34,557 nt of DNA from Pleurotus ostreatus/Saccharomyces cerevisiae fusant (taxonomy: Eukaryota; Opisthokonta): assembly GCA_024196135.1 (NCBI GenBank), contig JAMQCK010000241.1, forward strand, positions 1 through 34,557, read 5' to 3'. The notes beneath the pieces were generated by a model that was not told the DNA's origin, did not search any database, and saw only the letters and a list, made by a program, of their open reading frames with translations. Each line of letters begins with the position of its first letter. Position 1 is the stretch's first letter. Both the position numbers and the translations under genes were made by a program. Of the stretch, positions 1-11,228 are shown piece by piece.

Positions 1-117
1 GCTGAATGCCGTGCCATCAAAGATCTCTTTTGATTCGAGGGGCACCAAGCTGCCAAAGGTCGGTTTCCAAGTTCATTAAGCTTGTCTGCGACGACCATCG
101 TCTCCGTTCCGCGTGCC

Positions 118-2257
118 ATGGCAGAGGCGCCGCACCACCACAAGCGCCGCTCCTGGTTCCACCCCTCGCGCCCGAGCAGCAGCAGCGGCCGGCCATCGTC
201 CAGCAGCGGCGGTCGCTCGCGGCCCGGGAGCAGCAGCGGTGGGAGCGGGAGCTGGTCGATCTCGCTGCCCGCGCCGCCCGAGGGCCAGCAGCTCGATCTC
301 TCGCGCCCCGCCACCCCGGCGACCGAGCACGCTCCGCCCCACCACGGCGTCCCGTTCACGCGCTCAGAGACCTATGACTCGCCCCCCGTCAGCCGCCCGA
401 CCACCCCGCGCCGTCTGTCAGCGATCGTACTCACATCTTCTTCTAAACAGGGCGGCGATGATAACAGCAACAAGGAGGACGGCTTCCAGCCGCTCGTGCG
501 CGCGCAGTCCGCGCAGCCACAGCTTTCGTCGGTGCGCTCGCACGAGAGTAGCACTGGCAAGGGATCGTTCGGGAAGATGTCGCTGACGTCGATGCTTTCG
601 ACCCTGTCGCTCTCCCGCACGACGAGCTCGCTGAGCCTGGTCGATAGCGCGAAGAACGATCGCGACAAGAAGAAGGACAAGGACGAGGACTCGCGCGGCC
701 GATCCATGTACAAGAGCAAGGGGCGCTCTGCATCGCAGACGCCGGCGCCCGAGAGCGAGCCATCGTCTCGCAGCGTCTCCCGCGCGCGCTCGATGTCGCC
801 CTTCACCTTCCGACGCAAGCGGCGCGAATCATCTCCCCAGCCACAGGCGATCCCGCTCAGCCAGTCCGATGTCGACGTAACATCTGATACAGCATCCGTG
901 CGCCCTCGCACAGCCTTCCAGGACGATGATTCCGGCGACGAAACGGAGACCGGCCCTGATGACGACTCTGAGGATGAATGGCCGGACGATGAAGACGACG
1001 TATTCGACCCCGTCACGGAGGCAAACACCGAGCGCAACGCGCAAATCGCAGACCTGCGCGTCGCGGACGGCGATCTTGAGCAGGAGCCCGATCCCCTCGG
1101 TGAAGGCGTAAACGTCGTGGTGCCGCCTGAACCATATTTCCCCACCACCCTCAACTCGTACTCGTCTAACCTGTCGACTTCGGCGTCGGTCCGAGGGAAG
1201 CGCAACCCGCGTCGGAGGCGCTCAATGAAGCCAATCGAGCCCCTGCCGCTAGACACGTCGCGTCCAGTCTTCCAGCGCGACCGGTGCACGATCACCCTGA
1301 CGCAAGGCGATCCCGACGCGAAGCTGGCTGAGGTCGGGCGGCGAGCGCGCAAATATATTGTGGCGAGCGATCTCAGTCAAGAGTCGCGGTATGCGGTGGA
1401 GTGGGGGATTGGCACGGTCTTGCGGGATGGCGATGAGATGATGATAGTGACGGTCGTGGAGAACGAATCGAAGGGTGCGTGGCGCGTACCAAAATGCGAC
1501 TGAAGGCTTATACCCCCTCAGTTGACCCAGCTATCCCGAATGCAGCGGATAGAGCGAACAAGCTGCGCTCGCAACAAGAGGTGCGCCGACTGAATATGGG
1601 TCGTATATAGAGTGCCAACGACATGAAATATAGCGTCAGGGACTGGCCTACATACTCGCGCGTCAGGCGACCTCGCTCCTACAGCGCACCAAGCTGCACG
1701 TCCGCGTCGTCTGCCAAGCCTGGCATGCGAAGAACATGCGACATATGCTGCTGGGTGCGTCCTTCAGGCCATACCACCTCTACTCTCACTAAAACCATAT
1801 TCCAGATATCGTCGACTACTACGAGCCCTCCATGCTCATCGTCGGCTCGCGCGGCCTCGGACAGATCAAGGGCATCCTCCTCGGCTCCACCTCCCACTAC
1901 CTCATCCAGAAGTGCTCCGTGCCCGTCATGGTCGCGCGCCGCCGCCTCAAGCGCCCGCCTCGCCGCCAGGCGCACCTCGCCAAGCACCGCGCGCACGTCA
2001 GTCTCGCGGAGGCCGCCATCGATCGTGTCGCGAGTCGCGTGGACGACGACGTGCAGACGATGCGCGAGGAGATCGACCGGGAGACGGTCGAGGCGGAGCG
2101 CGAGAGGCAAAGGCAGGGTGGTGGGATTGGCGCGAGCGAGTCGAATCGGCGGCTGGAGGATGAGGAGGCGACGGGGTCGGAGGAAGAGACGGAGGGCGAA
2201 GGCGAGGACGCGCCGAATGAGGACGAGTCGGGGGTGAAGGTTGCGGGCGGGGAGTAA
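118..2257 (+). CDS. Universal stress protein (UspA-fold) with long disordered N-terminus
   Basis: Joined exons 118-1474, 1522-1580, 1640-1754 and 1806-2257 give 660 residues. The first 410 or so residues are Ser/Arg/Pro-rich with an acidic stretch, and look disordered. The UspA-like domain follows. Its first strand and helix (KYIVASDLSQESRYAVEWG) end exon 1, and its last strand carries GSRGLG...GS at residues 524-538. That fits G-2x-G-9x-G-S, the ATP-binding pattern of UspA-type proteins, so nucleotide binding is likely (family knowledge). The C-terminal 100 residues are charged, with Arg-rich then Glu-rich runs. I chose ATG 118 (gccATGg); the frame is open a little further upstream but without an ATG. 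Role inferred: nucleotide-binding stress or signalling protein, probably cytosolic since no signal peptide or membrane segment is seen. Exact role unknown. Convergent with the next gene. Confidence 0.85.
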
Positions 2258-2683
2258 TTGTGACGAGAGGATAATGGGTGGTGGAGAACCGGTGAATACA
2301 GTGAAGGGCAGAGGCAGGACGTTCACTCCAGAACTATGTGGGAGCGTCATAATAGTGGAGGACGAACACGTACGTATCTATACTGTAGGTTGCTCATATT
2401 TTGGCCCAGGGGTTCGTTTTTATTCATACCGTCCTAGGGATATCCTTTCAGCTACTCGATACTGTGCAAGTAATAGACTTCGGACTTGATCTGGATGATC
2501 CTCAATTGTAGATGTGTGATGCTTGCTTGCTGGTCGTATGCCCGTCTGCTTGGGAGACCAGAATCAAGAGAGTGCCGTTTTTCGTTGAGGATCACAGTGC
2601 GTCAAGCGCGATAATTCAAGCTGGTTGTAACACAATAAATAAGAAAGCAAAGCGACAGACCCAATCCCTTTCTCAACACCCTC
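2258..2683. other. Convergent 3' intergenic region
   Basis: This stretch lies between the stops of the universal stress protein gene (+) and the DJ-1/PfpI gene (-). It should hold both 3' UTRs. An AATAAA-like motif (cacaataaataag, near 2630) is on the plus strand. Short open frames here lack coding character. Nothing else seen. Confidence 0.6.
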
Positions 2684-3468
2684 TTACAGGTTGTACAGAT
2701 CTGCGAACGGGTCGTAGCTCGGGTCGAGCTGGCGCTCGTACTCCATGCTGTTCGCCACATCCGTCGCCGTATCATTCCCATACACGCTCGCAATCCACGC
2801 CAGCGTCATGTCGATGCCCGCACTGATCCCCGACGACGTCCAGACATTCCCGTCCTCGACCCACCGCGCGTGCGCGATCCAGTTCGTGCCGTTCCCCAGC
2901 CCCTCGCGCCCCGCCCACGAGCGCTTGTTCGACGTCGCGTTCCGCCCGTCGAGCACGCCCGCGCGCGCCGCGAGCCACGAGCCCGTGCAGATCGTGAGCA
3001 CGTAGTCGGTCTCCTTAGACGCGTCCGCGATGTAGTCGATCAGCGGGTCGAGGTCGTCCGCGCGCGTGCCGAGGCCGCCGGGGATCATGAGCACGTCGAG
3101 CGCGGGGGCGTCCTGGATGGTATGCGTGGGCGCGATGGCCTCGGAGAAGTTGGAGTTGTGCGTGTTCATGCCGGCGGAGCGCGCTTTGGTGGAGACGGGG
3201 TCGAGCGTGGTGGAGGAGATGAGGTAGAGGTTGAGGGGGTATTGCATGGAGAGGAGGTTGAGCGCGTCGAGGGGCCCGAAGACGTCCAGGGCTTGGAAGG
3301 AGGGGAAGAGCACCATGCCGAAGTTGACGGGAAGGGTGGAGCTGGGGAGGTGTCAATTGATTGGGTCGCCTGGAAGACGGAGGCGACTGACTTGGTGCTG
3401 TTATCCTGCGCGGTCGCGAGCCCTGCGAGGGCGGCGAGCGCAAGTCCCTGAAGCCACTTCATAGACAT
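2684..3468 (-). CDS. Secreted DJ-1/PfpI family protein, copy A
   Basis: Exons 3392-3468 and 2684-3341 (minus) give 244 residues. The start at 3468 (MSMKWLQG) has A at -3 and begins a signal peptide (hydrophobic LALAALAGLATA, cut probably after Ala-20). The mature start is N-glycosylation-rich (DNSTNST). Class I glutamine-amidotransferase-like fold: FPSFQALDVFGPLDAL near residues 38-53, IPGGLGTR at 112-119, and the nucleophile elbow TICTGS with Cys-144. The family includes isonitrile hydratase-like, glyoxalase-like and ThiJ/PfpI proteins; I cannot name the substrate. Secretion is inferred from the leader and sequons. The single intron has phase and position identical to copy B at 16.7 kb. A TATAAA lies about 100 bases upstream of the start. 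Confidence 0.9.
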
Positions 3469-4258
3469 CGTGCACAGAAAGAGAACCTGGACGTGAGCGG
3501 AAAAGAAGGGTGCGTGAAGGAAAGGAAGGGTGAGTCTGGGGCGCGGAGCAATACTCCTGACGACACCTTTATACCTCGGTCTCCCTGTGGGGGACGACGG
3601 ACACCCCGCAAATGACACCTTCATCACCGCATGTTTTCTTACTTCCCTCAACAGTGTCAGCTTCCCCTTGTTGGCGACACCCGATCCCCGAAGTGCCTTC
3701 CGCAGGCATTGGCCGCAAGCAGCGAGAGATCAATTGCAACATGCAGCAAGCGCGCAAAGGATGATTGGTACCCGCACCTTTCATTCGGCTGAGGTAGCAG
3801 GCCTTGGCATCGCCGGTCGGTCTGAGTGGGCCTTCCGCGTTTGAGATGGCCTACAGCGTTTGGTCGCCATGTGAGTAAGCCGGGCAATTATTGGGCAATG
3901 AGGCCGAGGATACCTATCATCCTGATGCCGAATGCATTCGTCGCCTCCTTTGCCAAGTTGGACGTCGAAGGTCAAAGTCGCTGAGAAGTGACGTGACAGA
4001 AGGCCGTCACGGAAAGTTGAACTTGTCACATGAGCGGAATGGCCGACGCGGTCAGAATTGGCGTGAGGGTCAAAAAGGATTGACGAAGGGGTACGAAAGC
4101 TATCACAGCTTCAAGATATCATCGCGATCGAGAATCGCGATACTCGCCAGGGTTTGGAGGCAGGGATGTGCGGCGTGCGAGCTGCTCGCCGTGATAGTTC
4201 CAGAGTTTCTCCAAGGGCCCATACAAAGTCAACAAAATGGATAGTCGAGTATGATTGC
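3469..4258. other. Intergenic region, promoter of DJ-1 copy A and 3' flank of SCOC-like gene
   Basis: About 790 bases without a recognisable gene. The 3469-3650 part is the promoter and 5' UTR of DJ-1/PfpI copy A. I see no RNA gene or repeat in the rest. Confidence 0.5.
3568..3573 (-). promoter_or_regulatory. TATA box of DJ-1/PfpI copy A
   Basis: TATAAA on the minus strand about 100 bases upstream of the chosen ATG (3468). Distance and orientation fit a core promoter with a short 5' UTR. Confidence 0.5.
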
Positions 4259-4609
4259 TCATCGCTTCCTTGCCATCTGCTTCGTCAGGTTGTCGATGTA
4301 CATTTGCAGAGTCTCGTTGCCACCTGACAGCTTCTCGACCTCCTTCTGCAATGTCTGAACGCGGTTTAGCAACACTGGAACCCAAGTCAGTCACATTTCC
4401 TGTCGTAAAAAGCTTAAAACAAACATCGCAGGTCCTCCTGGGATGCTACAATCTCTCTATAGCGCATTTGAGTCTTTGCAGAACCATGCAGAGAGGGAAG
4501 ATACATACTTCAGCACCTTCTCCTTCTTGATCGCAGAAGTAACAATGTCCTCGCCAGCGGGCTCCGGGCCCCAGGCGGGCGACTCATCCAGGTCGGCGGC
4601 GAAAGACAT
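4259..4609 (-). CDS. Short coiled-coil protein, SCOC/Slo1-like
   Basis: Three small exons on the minus strand (4505-4609, 4425-4437, 4259-4374) join to 77 residues starting MSFAADLDESPAWG. The C-terminal half is a coiled coil: EDLRLLLNRVQTLQKEVEKL, then a Gly-Gly turn and ETLQMYIDNLTKQM. The ending motif (ENQVLxxYIxNLM in animals) is the hallmark of SCOC/Slo1, small Golgi/endosome proteins that bind Arl-type GTPases (family knowledge). The middle exon is only 13 bases. Its use is required to keep the frame, and it forces the GTATCT donor rather than the overlapping GTATGT. Divergent from RPN13, with the two start codons 186 bases apart. Main uncertainty: the exact splice sites around the micro-exon. 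Confidence 0.7.
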
Positions 4610-4795
4610 GGGGTGGCACCTGCGCTCGAGGATGATGGGAGTTTGAGGCAAGTGCCAGGTGGCGCAACACGACGAGCAAAGCGTGGGTCCATCTCCCAAA
4701 TGGAGCAATCTCATGACGCGTCGCGTCCAGCGCTTGCTCGCCATCGCCTCTGTACTTCCTTCCATCAGCACCTCACCACACAGCCTCGACTCACC
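4610..4795. promoter_or_regulatory. Bidirectional promoter, SCOC-like gene / RPN13
   Basis: Only 186 bases separate the two divergent start codons, so both core promoters and 5' UTRs must share this stretch or overlap. No clear TATA box seen. Confidence 0.6.
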
Positions 4796-5950
4796 ATGGC
4801 CTCCGAGACCCTCCTCGCCTTCAAAGCAGGGCGCGCTCTGCGCCGCGAGGGCACCAATTTTGTCGACCCCAGCCCGATCAAGGGCGCTGTACTCCTGGTG
4901 CGAGGCGACGATGAGCTGCTGCACTTTATCTGGAAGAACCGCACGACGAACAATGTCGAGGAGGATCTTATCCTCTTCCCTGGCGATGCGAGCTTTGTGA
5001 AAGTTGGCCAGGCCGGGGGACGCGTGTACGTCTTGAAGTTCTCCTCGTCGGATCAGAGGCACTTCGTGAGTGGTCTGCATGGTTGCGTGAAGGGAGTGGA
5101 AAGCTGATGAAGAGTAGTTCTGGATGCAGGTAAAGGACTGTCTAGTGTGAGGAAGGAGGACAGTACTGATCGAAATAGGACGCGTCTGCGGCGCGCGACG
5201 AAGAGTTCGTCAGCAACCTCAACCGCCTGCTGGAGGACCCCGATTACACGCCTGTGTGGCCTGAGCAAGCCGCCTCCACGTCTACTGGTCCCGGAACCGC
5301 GTACGTCTTCCCCTCCACTTCCATCGCGACGACCACTGACCACCGATCCAGGAGCGCCCCAAACCCGTCCGACTTCCAGGCCACACCCGAGCAGCTCGCG
5401 CAGCTGCAGCAGATCCTCTCTCGCGGGGGATCAGGTGGAGCAGGTCTTTCGGACCCCGCCTCTGGTGCGCCTCATACTCTTTCCAAGAGCCATTGCGTGT
5501 ACTGACCCTACATGCGTGTCGTTCAGACCTGTCCCTCACCGATATTCTTACGCCCGCGAATCTGAACCCGCTCTTCACCTCCCACCCGGAGCTGATCCCC
5601 ACGCTCTTCCCCCACCTTCCGCCAGACTTGCCGATGCCGCCATCGCCGGAGGTGTTGCAGCAAATTATCAAGTACGTTCTCCGTCCCGTTTTGCCACAGC
5701 CCGGATTCTTCTCATCGAGTTTTGATACTTTTTCAATCATACCTGCTTGTGCTAACTCTTCGCCACTAGCTCACCCCAATTCCGCTCCGCCGTCGCGAGC
5801 TTTGACCAAGCGCTACGCACCGGGTTACTCGGAAACCTTGTCCGCGCGTTTGGTTTACCTGAGGAGGCGGGCACGGGGATAGGTCCCTTCTTGCGAGCGA
5901 TTCAGGATCAGGCGGACAGACAGGGGGAGGACAATATGGAGACGGATTGA
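4796..5950 (+). CDS. RPN13: Proteasome ubiquitin receptor Rpn13 (ADRM1)
   Basis: Six exons (4796-5065, 5118-5129, 5179-5300, 5352-5464, 5527-5671, 5770-5950) join to 280 residues. Residues 1 to about 110 form the Pru domain (LLAFKAGRA... VLLVRGDDELLHFIWKNR... EDLILFPGDASFVKV... YVLKFSSSDQRHFFWMQ), which in this family binds ubiquitin and docks on Rpn2 at the 19S base. The conserved FWMQ is encoded alone by a 12-base micro-exon. A linker rich in Gly, Ser and Gln follows. The C-terminal part (SLTDILTPANLNPLF to QFRSAVASFDQALRTGLLG and FGLPEEAG) is the DEUBAD domain that recruits the deubiquitinase Uch37/UCHL5. ATG 4796 has an ideal CACCATGG context. Both domains appear complete, so it should be functional. 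Confidence 0.95.
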
Positions 5951-6324
5951 GCTGCATAGTTGCGTGTAATGTGTATACTTCCTTGCTTCGACCGAAGGGA
6001 TTATCAACGGCTTTACGCTATTCTATGGGTCTACCAAGTCCTATTTCTCGGCCCTGATCCATGACTATGATGCTATCGATACGGAAGGCATCGCAAAGTT
6101 CAGTAGAGTTAGAAAACTTCAGAGCGTTGGATTCTTGTGAATTGCTCCATAGCCTCCATTTCGAGAACAATAGATTAGACGCGCGGACCGGATGATCCGA
6201 AGTGCTAAACGCGGGGATGTGACGCTCGATGCGCGCATCGTCCTTGTGTCCTTCGCTTCGCACTTGCGACTCCTCATGCTACCCCGCCCATCCTAGTCCC
6301 TAGCATTGCAGCTCAAGCAGCGCA
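5951..6324. other. Intergenic region between RPN13 and the Spo71-like gene
   Basis: 374 bases: 3' flank of RPN13 and promoter of the next gene in the same direction. No TATA box, RNA gene or repeat stands out. Confidence 0.5.
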
Positions 6325-9300
6325 ATGGACGGACCCAACGGTCCAGCATCCTCCTCGTCCGCCTCCCAGAACACCTCTAGTACACCGCGCGGCAATGGCA
6401 CGCACGCCCACCTGCGCTACTTCATAGGGCCCCTCCCCGACAAGATCGTCACCGACACAGAGACACGACTCGAACGCTCGCGCTTCCGCACCTTCCTGCG
6501 CCTCCCCGGCTCCGCGGACGACGATGGCGGCGCAAACGCGGTCAGCGAGCTCGTACGCGACCAGGCCTTCAACATCTACATCCGCGAGGGCGGGCGTGAG
6601 GAGAACTGGGGCGAGGACCGCGAGGACACCGTCGTCGACGACCTCATGCGGCGCTGGCGCGAGAGCGAGTGGGCGCGCGCGCTGAGCCGGCGGAAGGGCC
6701 AGGGCCAGGCGCAGCGCTGGGTCGGGAACAGCTTCGAGGTGGGGAACTTCTTGGGGAGCAATGTCCTGACGGAGCGGATGTACAGCAGGAGTACGCGGAG
6801 CTTGGTGTCGACGCCGGGGAGGCCGAGCGTGTCGTCGCCGCCGCAGGAGCCTGTTTCGCCGACGACTGGGCAACAGTCCTATTTCACTGCGCATACGACT
6901 AATCCGACGCGACGTCCCGCGGATGGGGAGTCTTTCTTTAGTGCGGCCTTGGCGAACGATGAAGACGCCTCCTCGAGCACCGCACCCTCCAATAACAAAC
7001 TCCCTGATAATCCCCCTTCCCATCCTCGCCCTCACGCCTTGTCCCTTCAACCTCACACCGACACTCCCCTCAAATCCATCATCAGTCTACCCTCCCTCGC
7101 CATACAGAGCGACAGCGCCGTCAACACGCCTGGTGGCCCAAGAACACCCAACAAGCGCGTCGTGCACTACGCCGACTCGCCGGTCAAGTCGCCGAAGGCT
7201 ACGAAACCGCCGCGTTCGCCTATCAGTGGTTTACCAACCGAATCTGGCGGTGCATCGAGCGGTCAACAAGGTCCTTCGCATGCTGTAGAACCTCTATCTG
7301 CTTCTCCGACTGAGCCCAACTCGCCGAACGAAGAGGAATCGCCCGTGTCTCCGACAGAAGTCCTGCAGCGATCTGGAACCGACGTCCAGGATACAAGCGC
7401 AGGTGCTACCCAGGACTCGCTTGTTCAGGCCGTAGAGACGGACTACAATGGCGTCGTAATGAGAGGTTAGTCTTCATTTCATCTTCCCCTCCCTGTTGCT
7501 ATACTTGCGGTCTTGTTCGTCCCTTCCTCCTCGAATATTGCGCACTTGGTCCACGATCACTTATCCAGCTGCAAGCTAAACAACACCCTTCTCAGACCGC
7601 ATGCTTGTCCGACCTGCTTTCCTCCGCGAGGCCACCGTCTCCCCGCACTTCGACGAGGCGGAGAACCGCACGACACGGCACGTGCTGTACAGCGACTGGA
7701 AGGAGTACCTCGTCGTGTGGCGGCAGAATCGGGTGGAGTTGTATGAGGATTATGTGAGAGGGACTTGGGGTTTCAATCCTCAGGACAGCCTGTCTTCGTC
7801 GTTGCTCATGCTGCGCTCTAGAGCACGCCCGGCAAAGAATACATCACCGGCCACAAGCACCTCGCGCACACCATCTTTCTGTGGAAGCACAAGATCAACC
7901 TGACGATATACTCCTTTGTCGATCTGAGCTTCTGCTTGTTCTATAGGACGACGAGCTCGCGGTCAAGGCAGGTGAGCTATCTCATGACTTTCTATGCCGC
8001 CCATCGTTGACTGGCCTCATCCCCCTCTTCTAGGTCCTCCACATCGACACCCCAGGGACGAACATCTTCGTCTTCAAGGTCAAGACGCGATCACGGGCAG
8101 TGGACTGGTACTGGGCACTATGGCGCAGACTCGGCGGCGAGATTCCTCCTACACTCGAAGTGCACAACCCGCTGCTGGACACCCGCCTGCGCGTCGAGGT
8201 TCCAGACCTAAGTATCATGCCGATTGAGAAGGCGGCGCAATTGCTGAGCCGGGATAACCTGGTCAAGCTGTGCTTGAAGTCGCTGAGGGGAGCGGGGGAT
8301 TTTAAGGCGGAGGTGGAGAGGGCGGTGAGTGTTGGTTATCGGTGCCTAAGGCGATGGGAGTATTGTCGAGCGAAGCGCTGACACCGAACCGTAGCTCGAG
8401 AGGGGCGTCCGACTAGGACTTGCGTGGCGGATGAACACGAATCTTGACTGGATTTGGCTTGACGAGGATGTGAGGGGAAATCCAAGGTATTGGGCTGTAC
8501 TATATGGGCTGGCGCTCAAGCAGGTGCGTTCCACTCGACGACACCAACTCCTCTCGGTACCGCAACTCACTCCTCACCTAGGGCCGCACCCCCACCCACC
8601 TCGAAATTCGCCTTGGCCGCCACTACCCTGAGCACCTGCGCACCGGGCCGAGTAGACACCGCACCACCGGCGCAAACAGACATGACCCCACAGGAGCAAA
8701 CAGACACGACCCCACTGGGGCCAACAGACGCGACACAACCTCCCGCCGGCTCGACGAGCCGCTCTCCATCGAGGGCTACGTCGACCGCATCCGGCCGAAC
8801 ACGCAGACGAAGGACCCGGTGTACTTGAGCACGCACGACGGGTTTTTGTTCTTTGTGAACCAGGGCGTAGCGCAGCCGCCGCAGCCGCCCGGGTTTGTGC
8901 AGCTGCCGGTGAGGGAGGGGGTGGAGGGTGGTGGTGGTGGTGGCGGGACGTCGGTGCATGCCAATGGGAGCTCTTTGCACGCCAGCACGGTCGGTCCAGG
9001 AGAAGCTACCGCCGCGGCGCACCCCTCCCTCGAGGACTACGCTAACATCCTGCGCCGCTCAGAGGTCCGCCGCGGGGCGCGACAGGTCATGGCCGCGCAC
9101 GCAGTATGCGAACTGCGCGCGATCGTCGCCGTGCGCCGCGCCTTCCAAGTCGTCCCGCCCCGCGCGCACGACGTCCGCGAGGCGCACGCGGAGGCAGAGG
9201 ACGAGATGGTGATCTCGGGCATGCGGGACGAGCAGGCGGAGGGCGACGACCACGCGGATGCGGGCGGGGAAGAGGGCCTGCTGGACCAGGCGGGGGACCG

Positions 9301-10305
9301 GGGGCATAAGAAGATGCGGCGGTCGTTCGAGCTGCTGTTGAGGAATGGGCATGTTATGCGGTTTGAGGTGAGTCCTGGACAGCTCGTCGAAGGTCAAATT
9401 CACCTACACTGACCACTCCCCACTCCCTTCAGACCCACTCCTGCAATAACGCCATCGAGTGGATCACCAGACTTCGGCGGTTGACCTCGTATTGGCGCTT
9501 GCGCAAGCGCATCGACGCGCAGGAGGAGATGGAGCTCGCGCGGGCGCGCCGGCCGCTGATCACACCTCACCTGCATCCCTACCACCGGGACGAGACCGCG
9601 CGTGCGCCTGAGCCTCCGCCGGATGCGTCGGCGCCATTGCCGGCGTTGGGCTCGTTGTTCAACTGGTGTGTGATTGAGGGGTGCAAGCCGGTGGTCAGGG
9701 CGGGGAGGGTGTTCATGAGGCGGGGGTTGAATGGGCCGTATAAGTGAGTGCTGGTCTTACGTGGCTGGCAGTGTCAGAAAGAATACTGACTTGGTCGGCG
9801 CAGGGAGGTCCGCCTATTCCTCATTGCAGGACACCTGGTCTCCTTCCGCATGCGCCGCGGCTCCCTCGTTCACCGCGCGATGAAGCGCAAGCTTAACCTA
9901 GTCGACGCATACGTTGTCTCAGGATACTTCGCCGCTCTCGCCCTTCCTCGCGGTCAGTTCAGCCCCGGAGAGGAAAGCCTCCCCAGGCGTTACCAAGACG
10001 GCCTCGAAGCCGACGACCCCGAAGACGACCTCCTCTTCATGATCTGGTACCGCAAGCAGCCACCCTCCCTCGGCCCAGCGAACGTCACCGACGACGGGGT
10101 GATCGAAGCCCCGGCCGTGCCACCGCCAGCGGGTATTCCGGCGCTCAAGGCAAAGGAGACGGTAGCGGTGTTCCGCACGAGAAGTAAGTTGGAGAGGGAT
10201 GCGTGGTGTTGGGCTATCAATTGCGAGATTGAGAAGATTGTGCGGGAGCAGAGGGAGAGGGAGGAGAGGTTGAGGAATACGGGGAATTTGAGGCCGATTA
10301 GGTGA
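6325..10305 (+). CDS. Spo71-like multi-PH domain protein
   Basis: Eight exons (6325-7465, 7596-7753, 7822-7971, 8034-8324, 8395-8523, 8582-9367, 9433-9743, 9804-10305) join to 1155 residues, close to yeast Spo71. The N-terminus holds a conserved block (HLRYFIGPLPDKI... RDQAFNIYIREGG... RWVGNSFEVGNFLG, about residues 28-150) resembling the Spo71 N-terminal domain. A long Ser/Pro/Thr linker follows. The rest contains PH-like segments: VLYSDWKEYLVVWRQNRVELYEDY to WYWALWRRLGG; EGYVDRI... RRSFELLLRNGHVMRFE... EWITRLRR; and RLFLIAGHLVSFRMRRG to RDAWCWAINCEIEK. In yeast, Spo71 acts in prospore membrane growth with lipid-transfer partners; a membrane-lipid role here is inferred. An 8-residue repeat lies in exon 6. 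Confidence 0.8.
8654..8725 (+). repeat. 24-base coding tandem repeat (three units)
   Basis: Three in-frame units of 24 bases encode RHRTTGAN, RHDPTGAN, RHDPTGAN in the Spo71-like protein; a partial fourth (RRDTT) follows. It lies in a low-complexity linker just before a PH-like segment, so length change would be tolerated. Confidence 0.85.
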
Positions 10306-10489
10306 CGAGGAACTCGGGACAGTTGTGGAAGATGGACGATACCCTTGTTGCATTGTATACCAGTTGCATACTATACCACGGACAGTCACACTTATTATCT
10401 GGCACTCGTTTTGGAGGAGATGTGGGTTTATGGGTTTGCATGGGCAGTCTAAGTAGTATATGTGAAGATGCGACAGGGCACGAAGACGA

Positions 10490-11093
10490 TTACTTCTTCG
10501 GCTTCTTGGCGCTGAGGGGACAAGATTAGCATACTGCACAGGGCTGAAGCGCAGCACAACACACCCGTATCTACTGCGTGCAGACACACGGTTGACCACT
10601 CCACCCAGGTCGAGCGCGCCACGGACGAGACGGTACCTACGAAACATTAGCATAAGCAACTCCAGCCACGTTACATTACGCACCTGACACCAGGCAAATC
10701 CTGCGCCGCACCACCTCTGACCAGAACCACACTATGCTCCTGCAAGTTGTGGCCCTCACCAGGAATGTACGCCTGCAGCGGCTTGCCCGTCGAAAGCTTG
10801 ATACGCGCGACCTTACGCTTCGCAGAATTCGGCTTCTTCGGCTTTCCAATGACAATCTGCGTCACGACCCCCTTCCGCTGCGGCGCGCCCTCCAGCAGGG
10901 GCGACTTGCCCTTCGACGCCTTCTTGGGGCGCTTCCGGCGCATAGCCTGGTTCAGCGTGACCGACGCGATGGGGGAGGCGTGGAAGGCGCGGCTCTGGGC
11001 CAGGAGAGAGGTAGCGAGGGGCGTCCGCGCCGCCAGCAGCGGGCGGGGCACACGGAGCGCAGGGGCTGCAAGCGCTCGCAGCGCGGGCAGCAT
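10490..11093 (-). CDS. Mitochondrial small-subunit ribosomal protein uS12m
   Basis: Exons 10684-11093, 10565-10636 and 10490-10511 (minus) join to 167 residues. The first 50 or so residues are Arg/Ala/Leu-rich without acids, ending in QSRAFHASP, a typical mitochondrial presequence. The S12 core follows: [75 protein letters not shown], and the end SARSRYGAKKPKK. These are the invariant decoding-centre loops of uS12. The last exon is only 22 bases and is needed for the conserved KKPKK end; without it the frame runs on into unrelated sequence. Divergent from the Nse2 gene, starts 135 bases apart. Confidence 0.95.
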
Positions 11094-11228
11094 GGTTGTC
11101 GGGAGCGGAAGACTGCAGCCCGGAAAATAACATATTTTGCCAAATTGACGCGCGGAAATCAACACGCACAAATAACGCGTCTAATTGTCAATTGCTTGCC
11201 CCTTGTTTCCTGCGCCCAGCTTTGCAAC
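11094..11228. promoter_or_regulatory. Bidirectional promoter, uS12m / NSE2
   Basis: 135 bases between divergent start codons. It should serve both genes. No TATA box is evident, as usual for housekeeping pairs. Confidence 0.6.

Noticed and set aside
372..1352. Long antisense open frame (326 codons) opposite the universal stress protein gene
   Set aside because: GC-rich codon shadow; composition is Ser/Arg-biased, with no family motif, and the sense frame has a recognised domain.
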